A stretch of 64,000 nucleotides of DNA. Origin: Hyphomicrobiales bacterium (GTDB lineage Bacteria > Pseudomonadota > Alphaproteobacteria > Rhizobiales > Rhizobiaceae). Location: the NCBI GenBank assembly GCA_900473045.1, contig UCKS01000012.1, forward strand, positions 36,577 to 100,576, written 5' to 3'. The notes under the pieces are model-generated. The model made no database searches, was not told the DNA's origin, and was given only the letters and a program-made list of their open reading frames with translations. Of the stretch, positions 55,098-62,820 are shown piece after piece (within the stretch, counting starts at the first letter, position 1; each line of letters begins with the position of its first letter). A program made the position numbers and the translations under genes.

Positions 55098-56144
55098 TTA
55101 TCCCCTCCCGGCCGCGGCGGTCCGCCTGGGCTGGTGTAACGACAGGTCGGCCAGTGAGCCGCGCTCGATCAACCGGCACGGCATGAAGACGCGGCCATGT
55201 TCGGGGCGGCCGGCGATTTCATCAAACAGGCAATCTACCGCACGCATGCCGATCCCGCGGCCGGGCTTGGCGACGGTGGTCAGTCCCGGCCAGGAAAACG
55301 CGCTGGCCGGAACACCGTCGAAACCGAGGATAGAGACATCTTCCGGGCAATTCAGCCCTGCCTCACGCACCGCGAGCATGGCGCCAAGCGCCATCATGTC
55401 GTTGGCAGCAAACACCGCCAGATGCCCGGCGCGGCCTCGCGCCAGCAGCCGCTTCATGGCCGCATGTCCGCCTTCGACGGTATATTCTCCATCTTCCATT
55501 GGCAGGGCCGCCGGGTCGATATCCCGCTCGACACAATGCTCATGGAATGTCCGCAGGAAGCGCGCCCGCGCGATACGCGACTTGGGTCCGAGGATGAGTG
55601 CCGGCGCATGGTGCCCCTTGGAAACAAGGTGATCCATGCCGATCCGTACCGCCTGGGCGATATCGGAGCCGACACTGGAGGTGGCGGGGAAACGCTCGGC
55701 ACTGGAACCTATCAACACGAAAGGCAGCCCGAACCGGTCGAGATCGTCAAAATTATCGGCGACCGGATTGATGATCGCGCCGTCGACGCGCGCCTGCCGC
55801 AGAGCGCGCAGGTGACTGGCCTCACGGCCGTGATCCCAATCGGATGAAAACACCAGCAGCGACATGCCATTTTCGGCGGCGCGGTCCTGCGCACCCCGGG
55901 CAACATCCGCCCAGAAAGGATTGGTGATGTCTGGAATGACCAGACCGAGCAGCCCGGTGCGGCCGGATCGCATGCCGACCGCAAGATCGTTGCGTTCGTA
56001 GCCCACGGCCCTTGCGGCATCCATCACGCGCTCGCGCGCCTCGTCCGTCACATTGGAGGCACCCGACAATGCGCGACCGGCCGTGCTTTTCGACACACCT
56101 GCCTTTTGCGCAACATCAATAATGGTCGGTCGCCGCCTCTGCAT
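55098..56144 (-). CDS. LacI-family transcriptional regulator, first gene of the Lpl/ADP-ribosylglycohydrolase operon
   Basis: A 348-residue repressor with a classic N-terminal helix-turn-helix (TIIDVAQKAGVSKSTAGRAL), hinge (GYERNDLAVGMRSGRTG) and sugar-sensing domain (LGLVIPDITNPFWADVARGA; ILGFDGVPASAFSWPGLTT). GAGGAGGG lies upstream of the ATG. It leads the operon it probably controls, so it should be autoregulated. Its predicted site (TGGGAACGTTACCA) lies 30 bases before the start codon, and a perfect version lies in the next gene. Confidence 0.93.
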   Translation of the reverse strand: MQRRRPTIIDVAQKAGVSKSTAGRALSGASNVTDEARERVMDAARAVGYERNDLAVGMRSGRTGLLGLVIPDITNPFWADVARGAQDRAAENGMSLLVFSSDWDHGREASHLRALRQARVDGAIINPVADNFDDLDRFGLPFVLIGSSAERFPATSSVGSDIAQAVRIGMDHLVSKGHHAPALILGPKSRIARARFLRTFHEHCVERDIDPAALPMEDGEYTVEGGHAAMKRLLARGRAGHLAVFAANDMMALGAMLAVREAGLNCPEDVSILGFDGVPASAFSWPGLTTVAKPGRGIGMRAVDCLFDEIAGRPEHGRVFMPCRLIERGSLADLSLHQPRRTAAAGRG

Positions 56145-56173
56145 CCAAACACGCCCTCCTCAGCATGATTTCG

Positions 56174-56187
56174 TGGGAACGTTACCA
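56174..56187. promoter_or_regulatory. Predicted LacI operator upstream of lacI
   Basis: TGGGAACGTTACCA differs from the perfect palindrome TGGGAACGTTCCCA by one base and is flanked by G and C that extend the symmetry to 16 bp. Its position just upstream of the lacI start suits repression of the whole operon. Confidence 0.6.
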
Positions 56188-56525
56188 CGAGGCCGCACTG
56201 GAGAACAAGGGGCAATTTTTGGAAAACACTGCAAGACTGCAGCCGCCAGCATTGACGGCTTTATGGTTTGCACGAAGAGCAAGGTGAATGGCAGCGTAAC
56301 GACCCCGTTTACTTGGGCTTGGGTGAGACACCTCAGTTGCGGCTCGACAGAGCGAGGGATTTCGGTTCCCAGCGATATTGGCTGCCTTTTTTGCTCCAAA
56401 GCGCTGTCTCTTTAACCGTACCTTTACCATGATGAGCGTCATTGGTGGAACAGCACTTTCCGCGCCGCACAATAGCCCCATCCCGGCTTTCAAAGCGTTG
56501 CAGTTGCTCTTGAAGGGATTGGGAT
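56188..56525. other. Divergent intergenic region
   Basis: Lies between the lacI operator and the first small-protein gene. Frames on both strands show no family features. It presumably holds the lacI-operon promoter near the operator and the promoter of the small genes; no specific elements were identified. Confidence 0.4.
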
Positions 56526-56672
56526 ATGAAAACGGATAAAGGAATTACGCTCGCCGTCATCGCATTCACGATCGTCGCGATGTTCACTCTGAATGTTGCG
56601 ATGGCCCGTTATGGCACGCCGGTCGCCAATGATGGCGTATCCGGTGAAATTACATCGTCGATACCAAAATAA
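56526..56672 (+). CDS. Small membrane/exported protein, 48 aa
   Basis: A 48-codon frame with AAGGGA upstream of the ATG. The product has a basic-polar start (MKTDKG), one hydrophobic segment (ITLAVIAFTIVAMFTLNVAM) and a short tail with GVSGEITSSIPK. It may be membrane-anchored or cleaved after AMA. No family was recognised. It is the first of four tiny genes on this strand. Confidence 0.5.
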   Translation: MKTDKGITLAVIAFTIVAMFTLNVAMARYGTPVANDGVSGEITSSIPK

Positions 56673-56771
56673 ACTACTGCTTTCGACGGTTCGGCACTGT
56701 TATCGTCCCTGATGTGAGTTGCAGGGAACTTTTTGCCGATCCGACCTGTTCTGCCGCAGAGGAGAACTGCG

Positions 56772-56921
56772 ATGGACGACAGGAGCCTGGCGTATAAACT
56801 GATACGGCTGCAGAGCGGTGTTCTGGTGCCGCGAACTAGTCACCAACCGAGCGTACCGCGAAAACGCGCCTTGGCCTCATCCCGGATCGCAACCATTGAC
56901 GGTACCGTTGACACGCCATGA
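56772..56921 (+). CDS. Hypothetical small protein, 49 aa
   Basis: The ATG of MDDRSLAYKLIRLQSG has GAGGAGAA at good spacing. The product is basic, without a membrane segment (later part RKRALASSRIATIDGTVDTP). Its stop overlaps the next ATG by four bases (ATGA), suggesting translational coupling and a real gene pair. No family was recognised; frame length is short, so chance remains possible. Confidence 0.45.
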   Translation: MDDRSLAYKLIRLQSGVLVPRTSHQPSVPRKRALASSRIATIDGTVDTP

Positions 56922-57067
56922 CAGCGCGCAATGTTTTGCTGATCCTCGTCACGGCATTCTTTTTGACAGCCCTGCTCCTCATACACAATGCGTTCTATCG
57001 ACCCGTTTCAACCAGCGCCATCGAGCCGCCTACCGTAGTCACTGGCGAAATACAGCCCTATGGCTGA
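56918..57067 (+). CDS. Small single-pass membrane protein, 49 aa
   Basis: Starts within the stop of the preceding small gene. The product MTARNVLLILVTAFFLTALL begins with a strong hydrophobic helix, followed by a tail ending PTVVTGEIQPYG. The tail element Gly-Glu-Ile is shared with the 48-residue protein just upstream (GVSGEITSSIP), hinting at a common origin or partner. No family was recognised. Confidence 0.5.
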   Translation: MTARNVLLILVTAFFLTALLLIHNAFYRPVSTSAIEPPTVVTGEIQPYG

Positions 57068-57133
57068 GGTGTATTCCAACTCTTTGGAACTTTGAGCACG
57101 CCTGCCGCGTTTTGCCATTCGGAGGAGAGACAA

Positions 57134-57301
57134 ATGGCCAACGTAACGTGGATCATAGCACTGGTTGCAGCGCTTACCGTCTTTGGTATAGCCATCGCCT
57201 ACGGCATGCTCAGTCAACGGCGGTTCAACTCGAAAATGAGCCCCACACGGCAGGACCGGATCGATGAGATGTCCTGGCGCGAGAACCTGCTTGACCAGTG
57301 A
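57134..57301 (+). CDS. Small single-pass membrane protein, 55 aa
   Basis: The ATG has an excellent site (GGAGGAGAGACAA). The product MANVTWIIALVAALTVFGIA forms one N-terminal helix, then a charged cytoplasmic-type tail (RRFNSKMSPTRQDRIDEMSW). Tail composition differs from the two preceding membrane proteins. Strong translation signals make this the most secure member of the group. No family was recognised. Confidence 0.6.
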   Translation: MANVTWIIALVAALTVFGIAIAYGMLSQRRFNSKMSPTRQDRIDEMSWRENLLDQ

Positions 57302-57373
57302 GTTCACTGGCGTTCAGCATCCGTAAACGGGCCATTCTTTAAAACCTTTGTGAGGCATATTGTGCCGCCAATC

Positions 57374-58813
57374 TCACATCACCGGGAGTGATCGCCTTGC
57401 CAGCAGACTACCCGATCGCCCAGCCGGATCATTGGCCTGCAGATGCCTGACCGCAAAGTCCTGTGCCTCCTGCAGTTCTGCGAGAGCGCCATCGTAATCA
57501 AGATGTAGCACCTTGCCGCCCTCTACCACCGGCCGGCCGTCCACATAGACCGCTTCAACGGCGCGTTCCGCCGCGCAGTGAAGCAGGTTGCGCAAGGGGT
57601 CATAGACTGGCTGCATGGCCGCATGGTTCAGGTCGATCATTAAGAAATCCGCCTTCGCACCCGGGGCTATCCGGCCGATATCGCGCCGGCCAAGCGCGCG
57701 CGCTCCGGCAAGTGTTGCGGCCTCGAAAACGTCGGCCGTGCCAACATCGAAGACTGAGCGCCCGGCAATCCGCGAGCAGATCATTGCCTGGCGCATTTCC
57801 TCCAGCATGTTGAACGGATAGCTGTCGGTTCCAAGCGCCACATTGACACCGCGACGGCGATAGCGGCCAAGGGATTGCAGGACCATGCCGCTGCGCGAGA
57901 AGGTGACCGGGCAGTGCGCCACCGTGGCGCGGCGCCGGGCGAGCAAATCCAGATCGATATCAGTCCGTTGCCGCGTCCAGGAATGACCATCGACAAAGAT
58001 GCAATGCCCGATGATCAGGTCCTCACCAAGAACGCCCAGTTCTTCGAGATACTGGACAGCGGTCAAGCCTGTCCGGCGCATCAGTTCCTCATGCTCGGCC
58101 ATCGTCTGCGCCGCATGCACGGTGATCGGCACGTTCCGTCCGCGTGCCGCCTCAGCCGCTGCCTGCAAGAGTTCGGCGGAGCATGTCTCGACCTGCGAAG
58201 GAGAAACGATACCGCCCAGCCTGCCGGACGGATGCGCGCCTGCAGCATCGACCACCTCGAGTGCTTGGGCGAAAGCTTCGTAACCCCTGCTCTTGTCCCA
58301 GGTGAGATCGAGGCGTCGGCTGTCTTCAACATGCCATGCGGCTTCCCGGAAGCCAGGAGCGACATAGGCGCGTGCGCCGCTCCTTGCCAAAGTTGGCAGC
58401 CAGCTGTCATGCGGACCGGCAATATCGACAAGGGTGGTAACGCCGCTGCGCATCAGATCGCCGAGCATCACCGTCAACGAAGCCTCGACAGCGCTGTCGC
58501 TGATCTCGATCAGGTCGGAATATTCATAGAGCGCGTTGCCCCAGAGCGCTGCAGTGCCTTCATCTTCGAACAGGCCCTTGGAGATCGGCTCCTCTCCGGA
58601 ATGGCAATGCACGTTGACGAAACCGGGCAGCACCATCCTGTCCTTGCCGGGTATTTCACGCACGAACGCACCATCATACCGGCCGCCGACATGGATAAAC
58701 CCGCTAGCGTCGAAGGCAATATCGCCGTCGGAAAGATAGGCATGCCCCTGGCGGTTTTCGTCATAGCCGGCGATCGTGCTGGCGTTGCGGATGACATGAA
58801 TATCGTTAGCCAT
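57374..58813 (-). CDS. Metal-dependent amidohydrolase (TRZ/ATZ, cytosine-deaminase-like superfamily)
   Basis: A 479-residue cytoplasmic hydrolase. Metal and catalytic residues appear in LPGFVNVHCHSGEEP (H69, H71), ITVHAAQTMAEHEEL, IIGHCIFVDGHSW, the VAHCPVTFSRSG segment and LGTDSYPFNMLEEMR. This matches the ATZ/TRZ and SsnA-like amidohydrolases that deaminate or dechlorinate ring compounds or open cyclic amides. It is the last gene of an Aap-type amino acid importer operon and overlaps the permease gene by eight bases, so it probably processes the imported compound. The substrate is unknown. Confidence 0.9.
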   Translation of the reverse strand: MANDIHVIRNASTIAGYDENRQGHAYLSDGDIAFDASGFIHVGGRYDGAFVREIPGKDRMVLPGFVNVHCHSGEEPISKGLFEDEGTAALWGNALYEYSDLIEISDSAVEASLTVMLGDLMRSGVTTLVDIAGPHDSWLPTLARSGARAYVAPGFREAAWHVEDSRRLDLTWDKSRGYEAFAQALEVVDAAGAHPSGRLGGIVSPSQVETCSAELLQAAAEAARGRNVPITVHAAQTMAEHEELMRRTGLTAVQYLEELGVLGEDLIIGHCIFVDGHSWTRQRTDIDLDLLARRRATVAHCPVTFSRSGMVLQSLGRYRRRGVNVALGTDSYPFNMLEEMRQAMICSRIAGRSVFDVGTADVFEAATLAGARALGRRDIGRIAPGAKADFLMIDLNHAAMQPVYDPLRNLLHCAAERAVEAVYVDGRPVVEGGKVLHLDYDGALAELQEAQDFAVRHLQANDPAGRSGSLLARRSLPVM

Positions 58814-59900
58814 GGGTGACCCTGAAATGCTGTTCGAGGAAGCGGCTGTACAGGCCCATCAGGGCGCTGAAGGTGAAATAGACCGCGGCGGCAAAGACAT
58901 AGCCTTCGAGAACGGCAATGCCCTGCCACTCGGGATCCCGCAGGGCCGAGCGCACGGTGTCGAGAAAATCGAGCAGGCCGACGATTGTCACCAGCGTGGT
59001 ATCCTGGAAGAAGCCGATGAACAGCCCGACCATCGGCGGGATGACCTTCTTCAGGGCCTGTGGCAGGACGATCTTGCGCATCACCTGCCAATAGGACAGC
59101 CCGAGAGACTGGCCTGCCTCGCGCTGGCCTTCTGGAACATCCTGCAGGCCGCCGCGAACGATTTCGGCGATATAGGCAGCGGCAAAGATGATGATGGCGA
59201 CCTGCGCGCGCAAGAGCTTGTCGATGGTCACGCCCTCCGGCATGAACAACGGCAGCATCACCGTCGCCATGAACAGGATGCTGATCAATGGAACACCACG
59301 AACGATCTCGATGAAGCCGACGGCAAGAACGCGGATGGCCGGCAGGCTTGAGGCGCGGGCAAGCGCAAGCCCGATGCCGAGTGGCAGAGCGCAGACCAGC
59401 CCGATGAAGGAGAGCATGAACGACAGCGGCAACCCGCCCCAGCTCGATGTCGCAACCGGCGACAGTCCGAAGATCCCGCCCGCCATTAGGACATAGAGAA
59501 CCGGCAGGACTACAAGCAGCCACGCATAGAGCAATATCCGGCTCCAGAAGCGCGGCATCATCGAGATCAGGCAACTGGCCAGAAAAAGCACCAGCGCCAA
59601 AAGAGGGCGCCATTGCTCATCGAATGGATAGAAACCGAAGATCATGTACCGGAGTTTCTCGGCAAGAAACGGCCAGCAGGCGCCACCGCTTGCCTTGCAG
59701 GCCAAACCATCGCCGGAAAAGACGGCATTGACCACCAGCCAGCCAAACGCCAGCTTGCCCAGGAAAAAGATCGTAACCATCGAAACAAGGCTGATCATGG
59801 AATTCAGCGGCGTGCCGAAATAGGTCTTGACCCATCCGGAACGCCGCACCGGCGGCTTGGCAGCACCGACCGGTAACGGCAGAGCTTGAATTTCGGCCAT
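58806..59900 (-). CDS. General L-amino acid-type ABC transporter permease (AapM-like)
   Basis: A 364-residue permease with about eight helices and a HisMQ-family core: IEIVRGVPLISILFMATVML, AEIVRGGLQDVPEGQREAGQ and SLGLSYWQVMRKIVLPQAL. The long insert before the core is characteristic of AapM. It starts on the last base of the preceding permease stop (TGATG) and overlaps the amidohydrolase gene. The long upstream frame is a shadow. Confidence 0.92.
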   Translation of the reverse strand: MAEIQALPLPVGAAKPPVRRSGWVKTYFGTPLNSMISLVSMVTIFFLGKLAFGWLVVNAVFSGDGLACKASGGACWPFLAEKLRYMIFGFYPFDEQWRPLLALVLFLASCLISMMPRFWSRILLYAWLLVVLPVLYVLMAGGIFGLSPVATSSWGGLPLSFMLSFIGLVCALPLGIGLALARASSLPAIRVLAVGFIEIVRGVPLISILFMATVMLPLFMPEGVTIDKLLRAQVAIIIFAAAYIAEIVRGGLQDVPEGQREAGQSLGLSYWQVMRKIVLPQALKKVIPPMVGLFIGFFQDTTLVTIVGLLDFLDTVRSALRDPEWQGIAVLEGYVFAAAVYFTFSALMGLYSRFLEQHFRVTHG

Positions 59901-61048
59901 CAGCGCACCTTCAGCGCGACACGCGCGTTGTACCAGTTCATCGTCAAAGAAATGGCGATCGATAGGCTCAGATAAACGCCCATGAAAATGGCAATGGTTT
60001 CGATCGCCTGCCCCGTCTGGTTCATGACGGTGTTGGACACCATCACCAGATCCGGATAGCCGATGGCAATCGCCAGCGAGCTGTTCTTGAAGACCGTCAG
60101 ATATGTGTTGGTCAAAGGTGGAATGATCAGGCGCAGGGCCTGCGGCAGCACAACCAGCCGCATCACCCGCGAACGATGGAGCCCCAGTGCTGCTGCGGCC
60201 TCCCATTGTCCCGGCCCGATGGCCTGGATGCCGGCGCGGACGATTTCGGCAATACTGGCGGACACGCTGAGAAGAAGCCCAAACAACAGCGCGACGAATT
60301 CAGGCCGCACATGCAGGCCACCGGTCAACCGGAACCGGCCGGCCTGCGGAATATCCCAACCGAAGGACACAAGGCCGAGCATCCAAAGAACAAGCGGCGG
60401 CAGTACCAGCGCCAGACAAGCAATGACTGTGCCGTGGTTGGGCTTCCCGGTCGTCAGCCGCCGTTGCTGGCTGATGCGCCGGATGAGGATCGCAGCCGCA
60501 AGACCGGCGCAAATGAACAGGGCGAAGATCGCAGCGCCGTTTTCCACGAATATGGCCGGAAGAACCAGCCCGCTGTTGGAAAGATAGACGCCGGGCAGGA
60601 TGTTGAGCGCCTGCTTGACCGGCGGAAACACCATGATGATCAGCGAATACCAGAGAAAGAGATAGAGCAGCAGCGGAACGTTTCGCAACACTTCGACATA
60701 GGCAAGCGCGAGGCGCGCCAGCAGCGGATTGCGCGACATGCGCGCCACGCCAACGAAGAGCCCCAGAACCGTTCCGAGGATCGCCGCCAGCAGCGAAACC
60801 TTGACGGTGTTGACGATGCCAACCAGGATCGCCCGGGCAATACTGTCGGTCGGCTGATAGGTGATCGCCGTTTCGCTGATGACGAAACCGGCCTGACGGG
60901 CCAGAAAGCCGAAGCCGGTGGCAATGTTCTGTTTTGCGAGATTGTCGCTCGCTGTCGCAAACATCGTCCACGCAACAGCGACAACCAGACCGATCGCGCC
61001 GATCTGATAGCAGAACGCGCGAAAACGCATATCATTCAGGAAGTTCAT
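59900..61048 (-). CDS. General L-amino acid-type ABC transporter permease (AapQ-like)
   Basis: A 382-residue permease with N-terminal FCYQIGAIGLVVAVAW and DNLAKQNIATGFGFLARQAG, both typical of AapQ, and the EAA loop WEAAAALGLHRSRVMRLVVL. It is separated from the binding-protein gene by 66 bases containing a hairpin. It forms the channel with the AapM-like protein. Confidence 0.92.
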   Translation of the reverse strand: MNFLNDMRFRAFCYQIGAIGLVVAVAWTMFATASDNLAKQNIATGFGFLARQAGFVISETAITYQPTDSIARAILVGIVNTVKVSLLAAILGTVLGLFVGVARMSRNPLLARLALAYVEVLRNVPLLLYLFLWYSLIIMVFPPVKQALNILPGVYLSNSGLVLPAIFVENGAAIFALFICAGLAAAILIRRISQQRRLTTGKPNHGTVIACLALVLPPLVLWMLGLVSFGWDIPQAGRFRLTGGLHVRPEFVALLFGLLLSVSASIAEIVRAGIQAIGPGQWEAAAALGLHRSRVMRLVVLPQALRLIIPPLTNTYLTVFKNSSLAIAIGYPDLVMVSNTVMNQTGQAIETIAIFMGVYLSLSIAISLTMNWYNARVALKVR

Positions 61049-61082
61049 GACAACTCGCCGCTATTGTTTCGAACGGGAGAAA

Positions 61083-61107
61083 GCTCGCGCGCTTCATGGG
61101 CGCGAGC
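61083..61107 (-). terminator. Intercistronic hairpin after the binding-protein gene
   Basis: GCTCGCGC/GCGCGAGC forms a perfect 8-bp stem with a nine-base loop, followed on the minus strand by TTTCT. It lies between the binding-protein and permease genes and should reduce permease expression relative to the binding protein. Confidence 0.55.
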
Positions 61108-61114
61108 GATGTAC

Positions 61115-62131
61115 TCAACGGAACGGCGGTGCGTAGACCAGACCACCGGCATTCCACTGCGCGTTCGGTCCACGCGTCAGTCCAAGCCGGGTTTTCTCGC
61201 CCAGATTGCGCTCGAAGAGTTCGCCATAATTGCCCACAGTCTTGATGACGTTGTAGCCCCATTTATTGTCGAGGCCGAGCATCGCGCCGAGCTCGTCGGT
61301 GACGCCCAGCATGCGCTGGATGTCCGGATCCGGGCTTTTCAGCATCTCGTCGACATTGGCCTGGGTAATGCCTTTTTCCTCGGCTGCCATCAGCATCCAG
61401 ACTGACCAGGACATGATATCGCGCCAGTTGGAATCGTTCTGGCGAACGGCCGGTGCGAGCGGCTCCTTGGAGATCGTCTCCGGAAGGACGATATAGTCGT
61501 CCGGATTGTTGGCGACCGCGCGGATCGACGCGAGGTCAGAGCGATCCGACGAAATCGCCTCGCAACGACCAGCAAAGAAAGCGGCCCGGTTTTCATCGGG
61601 GCTTTCAAACACCACCAGTTCGAACTTGCCGCCGATCGTGCGGAAAAAGTCGCTGAGGTTCTGCGCAGTGGTCGTGCCCGGCAGCGTGCAGACTGCGGCG
61701 TCCGTCAATTCCTTGGCGCTGGAAACACCGAGCGACTTCGCCACCATCAGACCCTGGCCATCATAAAACACGGTCGGACCAAAATCGAGCCCGAGCGAAG
61801 CTTCGCGCGAAAAGGTCTGCGTCGTCTGGCGCGACAGCATGTCGATTTCGCCGGATTGCAGAGCCTGGAAACGGGTGTTGATATTGGTCGGAACAAACTC
61901 GATCTTGTCGCCATCGCCAAACACGGCAGCGGCCACCGAGCGGCAGACGTCGGCATCGAAGCCCTGCATCCGGCCCTTGTCGTCCGGCGCGGCAAACCCT
62001 GGTGTGGCGAGCGACACCCCGCAAACCAACTTGCCACGGGCCTTTACGGCATCGAGCGTCCCGGCCTGCGCAACGCTGGCTGCCAGAAGTGCCGTGGCTG
62101 CGGCGCAGATCGCCAGAAATCCTTGTTTCAT
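61115..62131 (-). CDS. General L-amino acid-type ABC transporter substrate-binding protein (AapJ-like)
   Basis: A 338-residue periplasmic protein with signal peptide core FLAICAAATALLAASVAQA. The mature part has KARGKLVCGVSLATPGFA, QGFDADVCRSVAAAVFGD and ALQSGEIDMLSRQTTQTFSR, the AapJ/BztA pattern. GGGAGGGGACT precedes the ATG; the longer frame has no support. It is first in its operon. Two operator-like ATTGT-type repeats lie upstream (62229, 62444). No matching ATPase gene is in the window after the permeases. Confidence 0.92.
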   Translation of the reverse strand: MKQGFLAICAAATALLAASVAQAGTLDAVKARGKLVCGVSLATPGFAAPDDKGRMQGFDADVCRSVAAAVFGDGDKIEFVPTNINTRFQALQSGEIDMLSRQTTQTFSREASLGLDFGPTVFYDGQGLMVAKSLGVSSAKELTDAAVCTLPGTTTAQNLSDFFRTIGGKFELVVFESPDENRAAFFAGRCEAISSDRSDLASIRAVANNPDDYIVLPETISKEPLAPAVRQNDSNWRDIMSWSVWMLMAAEEKGITQANVDEMLKSPDPDIQRMLGVTDELGAMLGLDNKWGYNVIKTVGNYGELFERNLGEKTRLGLTRGPNAQWNAGGLVYAPPFR

Positions 62132-62228
62132 AGTCCCCTCCCTGATGGTTTCCTTGCTACTGACGACTAATGAAGACTTCCGCCCTCCAGCAGAAATTCC
62201 TAAATCGGCGATCCTCCCGATCGCATAT

Positions 62229-62240
62229 ATTGTGTACAAT
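62229..62240. promoter_or_regulatory. GntR-type operator-like repeat, copy 1
   Basis: ATTGTGTACAAT is near-palindromic and resembles the ATnGTATACAAT sites of FCD-type GntR regulators. It lies about 100 bases upstream of the binding-protein start. The sequence TACAATATT is shared with copy 2. Confidence 0.4.
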
Positions 62241-62443
62241 ATTGAAAATCTTTTGGCAACAAAATCGAATACAAAAAGTGGCGGAACCTCCTCGTGCTGG
62301 ATATAAATTCCTCCGAGACTCAGGTTTGAGCGGTCTGTCGTCACGATTTTATGCTACAATTGAGCGCGCGCCCGCCTCAGAAAACTCAACACAATGCAGC
62401 GCGAAAGCCGAAAACGGCGCGTGAAGTCCCATTCCGAGTTAAA

Positions 62444-62455
62444 ATGGTATACAAT
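62444..62455. promoter_or_regulatory. GntR-type operator-like repeat, copy 2
   Basis: ATGGTATACAAT, followed by ATT, shares TACAATATT with copy 1 about 215 bp away. The 436-base stretch between the binding-protein gene and the transposase remnant contains these sites and no recognisable gene. Confidence 0.4.
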
Positions 62456-62567
62456 ATTCCCCAACCTTGACTTGCGCTATTGAGCGCCTTGCAAGCGCAC
62501 GCACCGAGATCTGAATACCTGGATTCGCAGAGGTCTTCCTTCCTAAATTGGAGGCAAGACGCTCATC

Positions 62568-62820
62568 ATGAGCAAATCGAATTTCAGCGAAGAGTTAAAG
62601 CCCAACGCAGTGCGTCAGATCACGGAGCGTCGGCTATCCCCTTGCCGAAGTTTCGCAGCGGCTGGGTGTGAGCCAGCATTCTCTCTATGGGTGGAAGATG
62701 ACTCTTCCTCGGCTGCCGGCAGCCAGGGCGACCATCAACAAAAGCGGCATCGTCTACGAAGCCGATCTTGGAGAACGGACAAGTGAGATCGCGGATAAGA
62801 TTCGTACGTTCAATCCCTAG
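62568..62820 (+). pseudogene. Decayed IS3-family transposase OrfA
   Basis: Begins MSKSNFSEELKPNAVRQITE, the N-terminus of IS3-group OrfA. A one-base insertion near 62629 breaks the frame; in the shifted frame the sequence continues with AEVSQRLGVSQHSLYGWK, the expected helix-turn-helix. After that, homology is lost and a stop follows at 62818. No matching OrfB or terminal inverted repeats were found, so the element is a fragment that cannot transpose by itself. Confidence 0.75.
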
